Assembly (NCBI GenBank): GCA_022036555.1
Contig: CM039133.1
Span: 7,905,894-7,969,893 of the forward strand
DNA length: 64,000 nt
Origin: Microstegium vimineum
Taxonomy: Eukaryota; Streptophyta; Magnoliopsida; Poales; Poaceae
Direction of reading: 5' to 3'
Within the stretch, counting starts at the first letter, position 1; each line of letters starts with the position of its first letter. Below are positions 31,457 through 44,185 of this stretch, in pieces. A model generated the notes under the pieces. It saw only the letters and a list, made by a program, of their open reading frames with translations. It ran no database searches and was not told the origin of the DNA. The position numbers and the translations under genes were made by a program.

Positions 31457-34400
31457 TATTTCAATAAATATTTTTCAAAATATAAGCAGTTAAAATTACG
31501 CTTTAGAGACCGTGTCTCTGTCCTAAACTTCAACTAATATGTGTATGGAGAGAGTATATAATAACACGAGAGATATGAGCTTCCTCTGTCCTAAAGCATA
31601 AGGTATATGCTACGCATTTTAGGATATATTTGCGGGGGTAAAACATACGCATATAACACTCGAGATCTTGTGCTTACTATATTTGAGACTAGTGGTAGAC
31701 ACTAATAATAATTGTTAGTATATATGATTGATACTTTGGCATGGTTAATTCATCTAGAATACCTTATAGTTTAAGAATTTTTTTGAATGCTTAATTCCTT
31801 TTAATACTATATTAGGATGACGGGACTACCTACTATACTACAGTTCATTTCCCTTTCTTTTAGAGTTGCACAGTGTTCGATATGCTAGAATCTCTCTCTG
31901 CACTTTATTGTCTTTAGAACAAGTTGTTTTTTCGATTTGTAAATAAAATAGACCCAATTAAGCTTATTAATTAGTTGCAGGATTAAAGAATGACATTATT
32001 CCGGCTACAGTGTATATAATCCAAGCACTCGATCTGCAGATAGACTTGATTGCATATATCAAACATATCTATGTCACCAGTTTTATGGCCTAGCTACTTG
32101 ATGGTTATCAGTCCAAACTTTGCCAAACATTGTACAGATAAACATCAGGTACACAAACACACTAGACTTTGCTTTGATGGCACGTTTGAGCTTCCTATAT
32201 ATATAATGATACATGCTATCAACATTTTTACAAGCTAAGGATCGGAGAGCTGACCACGCCAGTTTGGGATATTATAAGTTATAAGATATTTTTAACACAT
32301 GTATTCATGCATCTATCAGGATAAATCCAAAAGCATGTGCTATCACACAGTAGTACGTAGCTGTTGTGATAGCTATAGGGTAGGTAGATCTGGTGTACAT
32401 GATGTTAAATTTGTGCTTTAAATTTGCGCCAAATCAGGATGGGCTGAAGACTTTAAAATGGTAACCCAGCTTCTTCATGTGTGTGATGAGAGGTGATGAT
32501 GGCAAGGGAACACTAATCATATGTGTATTAGCTAATGCATGGAACAAGCAGAGTGTTAGTATACATCGCTCTTCTACCTGTTTTTCTTTTGAACGTAGAG
32601 TAAATTTAATTATGCCCATTATTATTGCACAAATCAAGAGCGATTACTAACTCTGCTTGTTCCATAATAATCACATGTTTTACTTTAAATTTTGTATGTG
32701 GTTTGGACTACTCATGCAACCTACCCAAGCTGGCTCGTTCCCAATGGATATTTACTAAATTAAAACATGTTGCGTGTGTCAATTCGTCCTCAAATGTCTG
32801 GATTTTCTTTCAGGAGTTCTAGAAACTATCTTTGAGAGTTTTGCATCACGTGTTGTAGACTTATGTACACGGAAACAACTTAGAATTAATTTAGTTATGG
32901 TCAGCGAAACAATAAATGAAGAAGGCAATCTGTCAACATTAATAGGGAATCTTAACTTGTAAGTGACATGTTGATATTTTATTTTATCATGCACGTACAG
33001 TCCATCACTTTCAGTGAACTAATACACACCTTTGGTTTGCTTACTACCCTATGTGTTAGAAAAATATCAAACCATATCAAATCTTCGACACAGTACTTCA
33101 TGATGTCTCATTGGTTAGGAAATAGGATTAATCGAGAAGAGATTGTGCATGGTGTCGTTTCATGTGGCTGAAAGTTCATTAAACAATGCCATAATTTCCA
33201 AGCTCCTACAAAGGGTCAAATCTTCCGATAAAGACTAATCCAAAATTGTTACTTTGACAGTAAAGGGCCACATAATTCAAATATGATATACAATACTTTC
33301 TCTGTGAAATATCAGACAAAACAATTCAAAATTTATTTCAAACTGTAATAAGGGGTTTTTAGGGAATTAACTCCAGTCACATGCATACTTTTGATTAATG
33401 TCTATTCTCAACACAACCACCACCAGACACAAAGGGTGTGAAATAGTGGAGAAAGTTGTAGTTAAGAAAAATGTCATAAGCATTCTAGAACAACCAAGAC
33501 CACTTGTATTTGAATTTGACTTACAAATTTTGACCAGGTACACTCATATATACTCCAAGTGGGTCAGTTCCTGGATCCTCTACTACTATCAGGACCTTTT
33601 AACAATTTCTCTAAAAAAACTGGCACTCATATATATAGGATAAGGCAGGCATCAACTTGTGCATATGAAAGAACATATAGATGCAGCCAAACACCAAAAC
33701 CAAATCTTTCCTTAATCCAATCTAAATAAGCACAGCCTTTCTGCCAAACATCTGTGAAGGATATGAATGGAAAAATCAGGTCATTAATCAATGAGATTTA
33801 CAGACAGCGACGTGGCTGACATCATGCAGCATGGTTCCGAGCTAATCATGCACAGTAGTGCCTATTTCATATCATTGCTTGTCCAAATCAATGGGATAAT
33901 TTAGCATAATAATTAATTTGCTTACCTCATAGACTTGAGAAAAGCCAGGAGGATCAAAACATGCCACCAACTACTCTACTGCATCGATCAGATCATGACT
34001 CAAGACAACCCAATCACGTTCGCGAATCTCTCATTGTATATACATCAATACATCAATCGTGGCATAATTTATACTTTGGATCCAATCTGCTTAACTTTCA
34101 ACGGTTGGATTCTGTATTTAGAGGCAAAAAAAACCTGGCTAGGTGGCCTGCTGTGATGTATGACTGATGATATAAGACAATTAGCATCACAAAGATACAA
34201 AGTTGCCATGGAAAAAGAACTCTCTAGTGCACATAGTAAATGCTAGTAGAAGTATGTAAAATTTTGTTGGCTGCGTAAATTAATGCTTCAGTTTTAAACT
34301 TAGAGTTCCCAATGGTTGTTACATCTCTGTAATTATGAAATATTGAAAAGCCAATAAGCTAAATAACATTTTTTCCCTTTTTCCTTTTTGCAAAGACTTG

Positions 34401-35500
34401 AAGTTTATCAGTGCGGCATCCCTTATCTAAAAATAATAATAATTAATAACCGGAAGTTTTTCAGCTAGCCATGGTTGTTTCAATACAATGATATACTTTT
34501 TTTTTCTGGATGGTCAACTGGAAGAAAATTTGCCATGTTTACTTGATTATCTTGTGAAAAAGATAAACTTATATATCCTGGCAGAAGCACGACTGCTGCT
34601 AAAACTAATGTTTATAGGAGCTGTCCGATCGTTCGGTAGCTTTGTTTTTCATATGAATCAGATATGTTTGACTTACGCAGATACTCTATATATACAACAT
34701 ACAACATATAAACTAAAGGGTTGAACAACTGTTAATGACAGTACTAATCCTCTTCCCATGTGAATACGAGAGATCTAACCATGCAAAGTACTGCTTGTCT
34801 AGTTGTCTCCTCAATGATTCCTCCGGAGTAGTAGTGATCGATTCACAAGACATTAAAAAAAAAACTAGGGTTTGTTACGCGTCCCCAGGCTAGTGTACAC
34901 ACCAATGTACCAAAAGGTCTTAACAATCATGGACAAACCAGCATTAACTGTACAAAAATACAAAATATATACAGGTCTCAATAAAAAAAATTGCTAGACC
35001 TATCTGAAAACTGTAAAAAAAAAATCTTGAAGATGCCATCATCGATCTATTTTTTATCTTCATTAGGCCGCCGGTGCCAAAAACCAACCTCAAATCAGCA
35101 AAAAAAATCAAGACGACGGCAATCTATATACTACAAGGTCAACCTATGGAAGAAAGAAAAAAAAACTGGCAAAAGCATGATTGAAGAAAAAAGTGTTAGG
35201 GGACGCATAGGGTTTTGAGGCTGGACGGAGGTGGTGAGATTCATTAGAATAAAATACGGCACAGCTGGGGTCTGCTCCTTGATTATGTTATCCTTTTTCT
35301 TGGCACTACATGGAAGCATCTTTGGCACACTAAGATACACGAGTTGATTGGCCGGAGGAGCTTGGATTTGTTTGGCATGCCTGCAGCTGCAGAAGAGAGG
35401 ACCCGACCCCACACATGGCCTGTCACTGAGAAGCAAGCAAGCAAGCTCATGACAACAGGGTTGGTTGGCCGGGGAATCTTCTTCTTCCTCCTCCTTACCC
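31457..35500. other. Long AT-rich interval, no gene recognised
   Basis: No supported coding exons. The last part is the promoter region of the EAR-motif gene. The only structured element I see is the hairpin at 32538-32665. Confidence 0.45.
32538..32665 (+). other. Hairpin with about 30-bp arms, microRNA-precursor-like
   Basis: The left arm CATGGAACAAGCAGAGTGTT... (32538-32573) and right arm (32636-32665, ending CTCTGCTTGTTCCAT) pair over about 30 bp with one bulge, including ATGGAACAAGCAGAGT and TCGCTCTT. The loop is about 62 nt. The shape fits a plant miRNA or small MITE hairpin. Nothing shows expression. Confidence 0.4.
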
Positions 35501-35512
35501 TGCCCCTCTAGC

Positions 35513-35522
35513 TAGATATAAA
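35513..35522 (+). promoter_or_regulatory. TATA-like box of the EAR-motif gene
   Basis: GATATAAAC lies about 30 bp upstream of a plausible transcription start and about 395 bp before the start codon. A 5' UTR exon ending at 35702 (donor AG|GTGAGC) and a second starting at 35870 (acceptor AACAG) can be drawn between them, with a GA-rich tract at 35630-35645. Confidence 0.5.
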
Positions 35523-35912
35523 CAAGCCATGCTGCCCGGCTTGCCTCCCAGCAGAGACCAGAGCTTCATCTTGGCCTTCTTCTCTGCTTCTCTGTTCTTC
35601 TTCTCTTCTTCTTGAAACCAGAACTAAGTTAGAGAGAGAGAGAGATTGCCCTTTCTGACACACAGGGTCGGATTGCCGGTCGGAGATCGATCCTGAAAAG
35701 AGGTGAGCATAGATAGAAACTGCTTCTCTGTTCCAGTCCTCTGTTTTGTTCCAGAAGACTCCGTAGTGTTTCAGCATGGGTATTTTCTTCTTCTTGTTTC
35801 CTTGGACGAACAATTCTCTGAAATTCCAACACCGAGTAACCGATGCCCAAATGAATTCTCGTGAAACAGATCGACAACACGGTTGAGAGAAGTGGGGAAC
35901 CTTGAGCAAGAC

Positions 35913-38900
35913 ATGGACAGGGAGCAGATGAGGATGGCCATCCTGAACCAAGAACAGATCTTCAGACATCAGGTACTACTATACTAACTGATGTCACATT
36001 TTCTTCTTCTTCTTCTTCTTCTTCTTCTTCTTCTTCTTCTTCTTCTTCTTCTTCTTCTTCTTCTGCGGTTTATATATATTATTGTAAAACTCGCTGAATT
36101 ATCTCTACATACATCTCAACTCGACGAGCGAGCAAAAACTACTTCTCACCAATCTCTGCGTTCCTGTCACACCCAATTTCAAGGACGAAATAGGATGCAT
36201 AACATTATGTATGTCCAGGAAGCAATCCACACATAAGTCCACAAATTACATAGTACCATCATAGAGTTTAATACATAGCGTACATATAGATCCATTACAT
36301 AAGTAAATAAAGCAAACGGAAGATACATCTAGCTCTCATGGAACTCCATCTCACAGGGAAGGTCAACTGGTTGGTCAAGCCTAGAAATCTTCAAGATACT
36401 CCTCGTAGCCTCCTGCTTCTGTTACCCATCCGTGATTTTTATCCAATTGATTGAAAAGTAAAACAAGTGTAAGTACTCTTCGTACTTAGCGAGCTAACAT
36501 GGGGTCATGATGCTCAAAAAGGTTGACACTGACTTACTGCGTTTAGCATTTTTAGTTAGTCAAACTTTTATTATTAAGTATCATCAAGTTATGCTTAACC
36601 CCAAATGATCCCACTTATATCATTGTCAAAGTTAAGAGAAACATATACATCATCATTATAGTGGCAACAAGAACATAAAGATTGATCAAGTTCATTATAA
36701 TTAAACCGTCAGTTTTCCGGGCCGCTCGTAACCGTGAGCACGGCTGATATATCAGTTTTTAACACTTTGCAGAGGTTGTGCATCTTTACCCGTGAGTCGT
36801 GATGCCCCGAATGCCCGGGTTAATTACTCCCGTAAACACTGCCAAGGTGAGTGGGCGGGGTTCACTATGAAACCTTTCATGGTATCTCGTCTAACAAGAT
36901 TAGGGCCGCTAGGATTGGCAAGGGGCGATAGAGCCCCCCTTCCGAGTAGCATAAAGACCGCAGCCTACGCTCAAACCCGGACAGAGGCCGCACTATAACT
37001 AGCTCGGCAAGAGCCTAATGCGCCTTTTCGGGTAACCGCTAACGAGCTAGAAAAGAGCCTATTACTGAGTTAAAGCCAGATCCATGTAGCTCTCACGGTT
37101 GTACTGTCAGTCCTAGTTTTTGCCAACAGTGAGTTGTTATAAAAGGGTTATGTTCCAATTGCCATAAGCAAGTTCACCAATTCATTCAGAGCATTATAAC
37201 ATTTGGCAGGGATCATGTATCATTTCAATTTGCACTAACCATCTACCCATATGCATAACCCATAGGAGTCAAGGTAAAGGTATCAACACTAGGGAAACAT
37301 ACTACGGGTATCAAATTAAACACATGCAATTGTAATCATGATTATGGTGAATAAGATAACAAGGTAGATCTCATGCTATACTTGCCTTGGTTCTCAAACT
37401 CCTGCTGGTCCTGCTGCTGATCAAAGAACTCCTGGTCACAACCAAACTCCTCACCGTCTGAACTCGACCACGACATTGCAACAACACACATTCCAAAGGC
37501 ATTCATACAAGACAAACAAAGCTACTATTAGAACAGTACACCAACAACAGTAAACTGAAACAAAAGGTTTATAAAAAGGTACTATGCACTGCTACGAACA
37601 ATTCAACGCGAATTTCACGAAAAACGGATGTAAAACACGAAAGACAAGAATTAAACTAGTTCTCCAAAAGCATTTTCACTAGGGGCTCCCGGTCACCATT
37701 TCAACAACCAAGCACACCGGGAGAGAGAGTAGAGCGAGGCGGACTCAGAGATGCTATCGATTGGAGCCTGCGAAGCTCTCGTGCGCGGCAGCGACATGAC
37801 CGGCGGAAAGTAGCTCACTGACGCGCGCGGTCAGGGCACAACCGCCCACAGTTCTACTCAACGAGGGTAGGGGAAGGTAGAGAAGATCAAAGCGATGTTC
37901 GTGGCGGTACTAGATGAACGTGGGGAGGGGGAGAAAGACGAACGCCGCGGACGCCATGAACAGCGGCGTACGGTGCGCGCGGCCAGAGCCCAAGGGACCT
38001 CGATTCGGCAAATTGACGGCACAGGAAGGGAGAGAGGGGAGAGGCGAAGCTCACCGAGTCCAAAGACGCTGACGAGGTCGGCTCGGGGGTTCACGGTCTC
38101 GCGGGGATGGCGGACGGCGAGTACGAACGCGGCCGGCGTGAACAGAGCTTCCGCCGGTGGGGAATCCTATAAGAACCGAGCGGGAAGGATGAAACGTGAG
38201 GCTTGGAAAGGGCGATGAGACGTCACCAAGCTCGGCGCGAGTCTTACCGAAGCGGTGGTTCCAGACAGTGACGGTGGCGACAGCGGGTTCAGCGCGACAG
38301 AGAGCAAAGCGAGAGAAGGAAGAGGGCGATCCCCTTTTATCGCGCCGAGGGGCGGTGCGGTTGCAGCGCTGAGAGAGTGAGCCTCGAGGGAGTGGAAGTG
38401 GGATCGTGGGAGCGGGGTGATGCGCGGGCAGTTGCCGGGGCGCTCGGCGCGTGCGTCCGCGCGAGACAAAGGTGAGTTGGGGAAGGAGAAGGAGCTGACC
38501 GGTGGGTCCAAGTCATCAGCGAGAGGAGGGAGATGGTTATTTGCGTGGGCGCGCTGGGCCGGCCTGCTAGGCCGAGCGGCCGAAGGAGGGAGGGAGGAAG
38601 CTGATTTATTTTATTTTATTTTTAATAAATTTTGTTTTCCTTTTTATTTTTCACAACCAAAATCAAATCCTTTTCGAAAGTAAATTTGAATTTTTGAAAT
38701 TTGGTCAAAACCACTCATTGAAATAAATCAAATGCAAAGGCATGAATGTATCAACATGTTGCCAACCCTAGATTAAATTTTAATTGATGTAAAAAATATT
38801 ATTTCCCTATGTTTCCATGAGCACAAAAATACTTAAATAGTTCATTTCAACTCTATTTCGAAATAAGCAAATTTTGGGTTGTTACAGTTCCCTACTGAAT

Positions 38901-39429
38901 TGACCAATCAATCAATCAGGTACACGAGCTGCACCGGCTGTACCATGTCCAGAAGCAGCTGATGCAGCCGGCACAGACGACGACAGCTCCGGCGAGCCGT
39001 GCTCCGGCTCCGGTCGTCGTCGACGTCAAGCCGCCGAGACCACAACAGAAACTGGACATCTGGTGCGGCGAGGAGAAGGCGACAACAACTCCTCAGCAGC
39101 CGCAGATCATCAGCTTCGCCAGCAAGGTCACAGCACCAGCACTAGCCGAGGAATGCAACCTTGAGCTGACACTGGCAACGGGACCAAGCAGCAGCAGCAA
39201 CAGCAGCAGCTGCGACGCCGATAGGCGGCAGGAGAAGCGGCTCAAGGCGTCGTCCGACTCGGACTCCGGTGTGTCGTCGACGTCGACCGACTCGGAGCTG
39301 GCGCAGTTGAGGGAGGTGGACACGGCGACGCCGGTGAGGTTTCACGGCGAGGTGAGCAGGAGGATGGACGAGATGGCGCTGCAGGGTCGTCCGTGGATGT
39401 ACCAGTGCCTTAGCTTGAAGATGGCATGA
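35913..39429 (+). CDS. Plant-specific EAR-motif protein of unknown function
   Basis: Two coding exons, 35913-35972 and 38920-39429, joined in phase 0 (CATCAG|GTACTA ... AATCAG|GTACAC), give 189 residues. The N-terminus MDREQMRMAILNQEQIFRHQ continues as VHELHRLYHVQKQLM, a conserved amphipathic helix that I recall from DUF863-type and related small plant proteins. LELTL at about residues 101-105 fits the EAR repression motif LxLxL. Ser-rich stretches follow and the end is WMYQCLSLKMA. No DNA-binding domain, signal peptide or membrane segment is present. By analogy it may act as a nuclear co-repressor adaptor, which is an inference. The intron is 2.95 kb, of which 2.72 kb is an inserted LTR-like element. 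Both splice sites are intact. The start is the first ATG, 44 bases after the UTR acceptor. Confidence 0.8.
36000..36063. repeat. (TTC)n microsatellite
   Basis: About 21 uninterrupted TTC units near the 5' end of the intron. The poly-Leu frame it creates is an artefact. Confidence 0.97.
36165..38886. mobile_element. Probable solo LTR (2.7 kb) inside the intron
   Basis: Begins TGTCACACCCAATTT and ends AAATTTTGGGTTGTTACA, a TG...CA element with partly inverted ends. It is flanked by the 5-bp duplication GTTCC (36160-36164 and 38887-38891). These are the hallmarks of an LTR retrotransposon insertion. No gag or pol reading frame, primer-binding site or internal LTR pair is visible, so a solo LTR is the simplest reading. 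The TGTCACACCC start is one I associate with Tekay-type grass LTRs. Its GC-rich right half (about 37700-38600) yields meaningless open frames on both strands. Confidence 0.75.
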
Positions 39430-39578
39430 TGATGCTCGCTGTGACGAGTTTGCTGTATGTATGTAGGATATGGGGGATTTGGGGTTGTAGAGTTCAGAGT
39501 TCAGAGGGAGACAGAGCACGTGTGTGTTACTAGCACAACTGTACATCGATCACAGAGGTGTTTCATCACAAGACAAAA

Positions 39579-39602
39579 GAGAGAGAGAGAGAGAGAGAGA
39601 GA
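39579..39602. repeat. (GA)n microsatellite in the 3' UTR
   Basis: About twelve GA units, 150 bp after the stop codon of the EAR-motif gene. Confidence 0.95.
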
Positions 39603-39874
39603 AAGAAGAAGAGGTAATTTGTGGCAGCAAGTGGTATTCATAGCGTCGATGGTTTTCTATTGGTGTCGTCCATCAACGTACCGTAGAATCTTAAGAGACC
39701 TAAGTATTTAAAATTTAGATTTGGTACTCATAACTTATTAAAATTACATATATCTGCGGGTATCTTCTTTGTTCTTTTTTCTAGCCATATACATACTTCG
39801 TGATAATCTATATAAGCAATTAATTTACATGTTTTTTTTTCTAAATGGGAGGAGAGAAAAATACTCTGAGCCGG

Positions 39875-40092
39875 GGTGTGTTTGGATGAGAAGCCGGGCT
39901 CCTAATTAGACCCTATGTTTAGATATCAATTAGAAAGTCTAAATATCGGCTAATTCTAGGCTAATAAGAGCTAATGAGGGTTAATTGGTAGTTAGAGACT
40001 ATTTGCCCTGGTTAGCCCATAATTAGTCCATGTTTATTAATCTATTTTCATAAGGTGGGCTAATATTTTAGCACTAGGATCCAAACATGCCC
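39875..40092. mobile_element. MITE with GGGTGTGTTTGGAT ends
   Basis: GGTGTGTTTGGAT at the left and ATCCAAACATGCCC at the right are inverted. The interior has repeated TTAG.CTAAT motifs. About 218 bp, hAT/PIF-like. Confidence 0.7.
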
Positions 40093-41884
40093 ACTAAGCC
40101 CGAACTGCTAGGTTCACATTGTCGCTAGTGCGGTTGGTGCAGTAGTTTCTGCATGCGACTAGCCTCCCTGTGATGAAACCGTAGATGCCATTATATCCAT
40201 GATTACCGCACAAGGGACATAAAATCGGTAGGATCAAACCTTCATTTGATAATTATGCATATTTCAATTGGCATCATGCGATCTTGCTAGCTCCTATATT
40301 ACATTCAAGAAAGTAGTTATTTCTCAATTTGCTATGTTTTATTGCTTCCTTTTGTTGTATTGTTATCAACCACCAAAAATGTGATAAAGATTTAGTGGTT
40401 TTGGTGGTTGAATGACAACATATACACCAGGGATAAAAATATTTGCTAGCATACTACAAGGCACTTAGTCTTATGGATGCAAGAGATGGACTTTAGCTAA
40501 GTTATGGTGAAGATCAAAGGAATCAAGACCTCAAATTAATGGAGATCGATGGAAGCATTACCCTAAAAGAGAAAGAAGAATAATCTCAAGACATCTAGGA
40601 AACAGGATGCAGATAACTGTAAGTTAGAGAGCATCAAAGTTAGTACTAGAGAAAACACCGAGAGCACTTCACTTGGCACTAGAGTTATCTAGTGGGTAGA
40701 GTTTGAGATAAAAGAGAAGAATGGTGCATGGCATACTTCCTGTGTGTGCACTAGAGTTATGTATGAAAGCCAATGCACAATTGGCCGAGCATCAGAGCTC
40801 TCCAATCTATGCTCCGGAGTTATGTGGTACATTCCAGCGAGCACCCAATGCTCTTGACTTAGTACTAATTTGGTTTATTGGTGAACCAAATGCAATGATT
40901 TTCTATGGCTAGTTTGTATAGCAAAGGGCTCTAAATTTCTCCATGTGGTCACCGGAGTGCACCCTATACCAAAGTAGCTCTAGCTTTGATGGGATAGTTG
41001 GTGCTTGTGTGGTTATATATATAACCCCACCCTAGCCGTTTAGGGTTAACATGTGTTGAAGTTGTAGTTGAAATGATGCTCATCTTATAGTGTTCTAGCC
41101 ACTACATGAGTTTAATAGAAGATCAGGAAATTAGTTAGCAAAAGCATAAGGATATGTTTTTAGGCTAGTTAGATGCCACTTTAATGCTTGATGTATGTTT
41201 AGGTCTAGAGTTTAGTGAGGTTTACAAACCACCTTCCTATTTATACTTTTGCGCACCAAGAGTTGTACACATTAGTGCTTATAAGTCTTTGTGTGACCCT
41301 GCTTCATTCGTGGAGTGGCTACCAGGTTGTGTATAACACATGCGAGGTCCTTAGCCTTTTGGCCAAAGCTCTCTTGTTCGAGACCACATGAAGCAGTCTG
41401 GGAGAGGCTAGACAGATACCCACTTATGTGTGGGGAAGGTCCACGAGCTATCCATAGAGTTACTAGATGAGGAACTTCACTTTTGTGAAGGCCTCTATGT
41501 GAGGGGCTTCAAAAAGGACTAGTGATCTATGTTGGCTTTCTGATAGCTCAGAAAAATCATTATCAACCAAGATATTATTTTCTCTAACCCCTTATATTGC
41601 TCACTTATATTCTTGCATTCCTTGCAACACTTAGAAAAAACTAGCGCACTTTATAGAGAGTTGTGTAGGTTTTATAAGTGTTTTTGGCCTTGAGTTTTAT
41701 AGTAACCAATTTTACCACATTTATAGTCATCACAATTGCTTGAGAACTTGAACAAATCTCTGATAGTGAGCAATAAATCAATGCTTGATTGCAGCTTACC
41801 GCGGAAACAACCACTGAACCGTCCGTGGTATTCCTGTTTATCATAGTGAAGGGATCGGCCACTGGAGTTGAGTAGGACACTGTG
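40093..41884. other. No gene recognised
   Basis: Intergenic. Around 41330-41520 the text resembles degenerate repeat DNA, without definable ends. Confidence 0.45.
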
Positions 41885-42009
41885 CAGCCATTCGCTTGGC
41901 TTTTCAGCTGGCTTAAATCTAGTCGGAACAGTGTTTCTCTCACAAGAAATCAACCAGCAGTGAATAATCCTGCCGGAACAGTGCATAATCCTGTCAAACG
42001 AACAGGCTG
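41885..42009. mobile_element. Short hAT-like MITE
   Basis: CAGCCATTCGCTTGGCTTTT at the left mirrors AAACGAACAGGCTG at the right. The interior GGAACAGTG/CACTGTTCC repeats fold back. Same broad family as 13840-13949. Confidence 0.6.
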
Positions 42010-43989
42010 TGTGCTGCTACTAGATTGTTTTGTGGACATCAACACAATGGAACGGATGGAAACACACACAAGGGGAGTGGTGTCTATATTCCCAATGCCT
42101 CTTAAGCCTAGATTTATACGCTTGACTAGCTTTTGCTCGAGACATAGGAACGACCTAAGAGCCTACCACTCTTGCATTATGTGTCTCTGTTGTCTCTTTC
42201 ATTTTCCAAGCACAAATAATCGTCTTCATTTTTATAGCTCCAATGTGGTAGCCCTTGTTCAATTCTTTATTCACATTGCAACTAGAAAGTAGCGAGTACC
42301 CTGTCATGCAGTACCAACGCATTGATGCATAATTATTATAACCTGGCATTGGGTTCATGAGCACCTTTATAAATTTGCCTCAATGTAAGAACAACGCTCG
42401 GTTATTTTTGTAGTCATTGGTAAATCATGATAGCTATACATTATTGTCATTTTTCTCCGGCCAAAATGGTAAAAACTATTCATTCATTATTAATAGGATT
42501 TCGTTCAGCAGAAAAATAACAGTGAATTTGTACTCAAAGCCAAGAATGAGTGAATGACCATGCCACTAAATTGATGAACGGAGCAGCCGCAGTAATCATT
42601 AATGACAAAAACAGATGACGCCTAAAATAACGGACATATTTAGAAATTCGTTTCTAACCTGAAACTGGGCAATACTTCATGTGGGTTGGACCATACATGT
42701 GGTAATGTATGTAGCCCATTATACTTCACAGAAAACTTAGCCCAGCCCAGTAAGGATGAAGCTTTGTATTGTTTCGACCTCTACTAGCTAGCACTAGACC
42801 ATACTTATCAGCGTGTGAGGTCAGTCTTAAAGAAAAGATAGAAGAAATGTAATGTCTTGAATGACAGTGTATTTAAGAAGAGATAGAAGAAATGAGATGA
42901 AACTCTCTTAACACGAATATCAACTCTTTATGAGTCATGAAATTAAATGTCTATAAAACTATAAAATAAAACTCTCAATTGTGAGTGAATGTTTCATTCA
43001 AGTTTTATTTTATTTTATTTCATATGATATGACAGTGTAAAAAACAACGCAATGCAACTCCTCACTAGACTTGCCTGAGTACGACTAACCAACTTCTGAC
43101 AGCAGAGAATCAGTCAACAAATTTACGTTATGTATATATAATCAAGGACAGGTGGTGCCTTCTTTTATTTTTTAGATGGCCGATAATATTGTGGGGATTC
43201 AAGTACAAAAAATGAGGTCATCAATTTATTCTTATACTATATAAAAAGAGTCTTTTTACTATGCTTGAAATTTCCTCCCATTTCCTCCTATTTCCTCCAC
43301 AATATTCTAAATCTTTTCTAATTATATTCGTAAAGGGTATTTTAGGCACTACTAAATTCTAATCCTTACGCAACGACAAGAAAATGTTGCAATAAATCCA
43401 ATTTGGTTGCAAAAGCTACATGTTGCAACTGAATTGAGTTCGTTGTCAGTCGTTGCAAAAAGGTATTGCAACCGATGTTAGATCGACGTAGTGGCCCAAC
43501 TAAGCAACGTGAATGAGGGAAATTATAGAAAATCAAATGTACAAAATTTCCTCTTATTACTCAAATCATTATTTTCACAAATATCAAATTACCGTATTAC
43601 TCTTGATTAGAAAAAACAAATACAGAAACGGAATTACCACCCGTTTATTTTTATTTGGAGTCCTAATTATCTGAGTTTTGAAGGAAATGAGAAGAAATTT
43701 GGTGCACATGGGAGAAAATTTGGCGCATATGGCCCACTGGTCATACACATCAGAATTTTCTCCTGTTTTCTCTCTAGAATTTCCTCTCATTTCCTCCAGC
43801 CTTTATAGCTGTTGGATCGGTCGACGTGGGCCGTCGAATATTTCCTCAAATATTATAAAAAATCTCATATAAAAAACTTCAACTCTCCACCAAGAGTTGT
43901 GAACCAGCTAGGTTAAACCATGCTCTTTTGGAAGTCGGAAAGAAAGCCCATTCTCTTTTGCCAGTTCGAAAGAAAGCTTCAAGAATAAT
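42010..43989. other. No gene recognised
   Basis: AT-rich intergenic sequence with recurrent ATTTCCTCC(C/T)ATTTCCTCC segments near 43270 and 43785 that may mark an unclassified repeat of about 560 bp. Confidence 0.4.
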
Positions 43990-44185
43990 GGTATGTTTGG
44001 ATACACATGGCTAGATACTAGTTGGACGAAAAATTAACCTAAATTAGTTATGGTTGGCTAATAACCAGTCCACTTATCTAAAAAATTAGGCTATCTATTA
44101 ACTCTCTCATTTGAATGTACTAGAGCTAATTTATGCTATTTTTTGGCTAGCTAGTAGTTAGGTCTTTGGATTCAATCAGGCCCTA
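43990..44185. mobile_element. MITE-like element related to the one at 39875
   Basis: GGTATGTTTGGAT at the left and TTGGATTCAATCAGGCCCT at the right, with repeated TTAG.CTA.T motifs inside. The ends are only partly inverted, so it is an old copy. Confidence 0.45.

Noticed and set aside
36000..36236. Poly-Leu protein from the TTC run
   Set aside because: It is a microsatellite inside an intron with good splice sites.
37858..38683. Overlapping open frames inside the intronic LTR-like element
   Set aside because: GC-rich compositional frames on both strands, no retroelement domain, inside an element with clear TG...CA ends and TSD.
43228..43850. A Helitron starting TCTTATACTATATAAAAAG
   Set aside because: The left edge is suggestive, but no 3' hairpin with CTRR was found. 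Kept only as an unclassified repeat.
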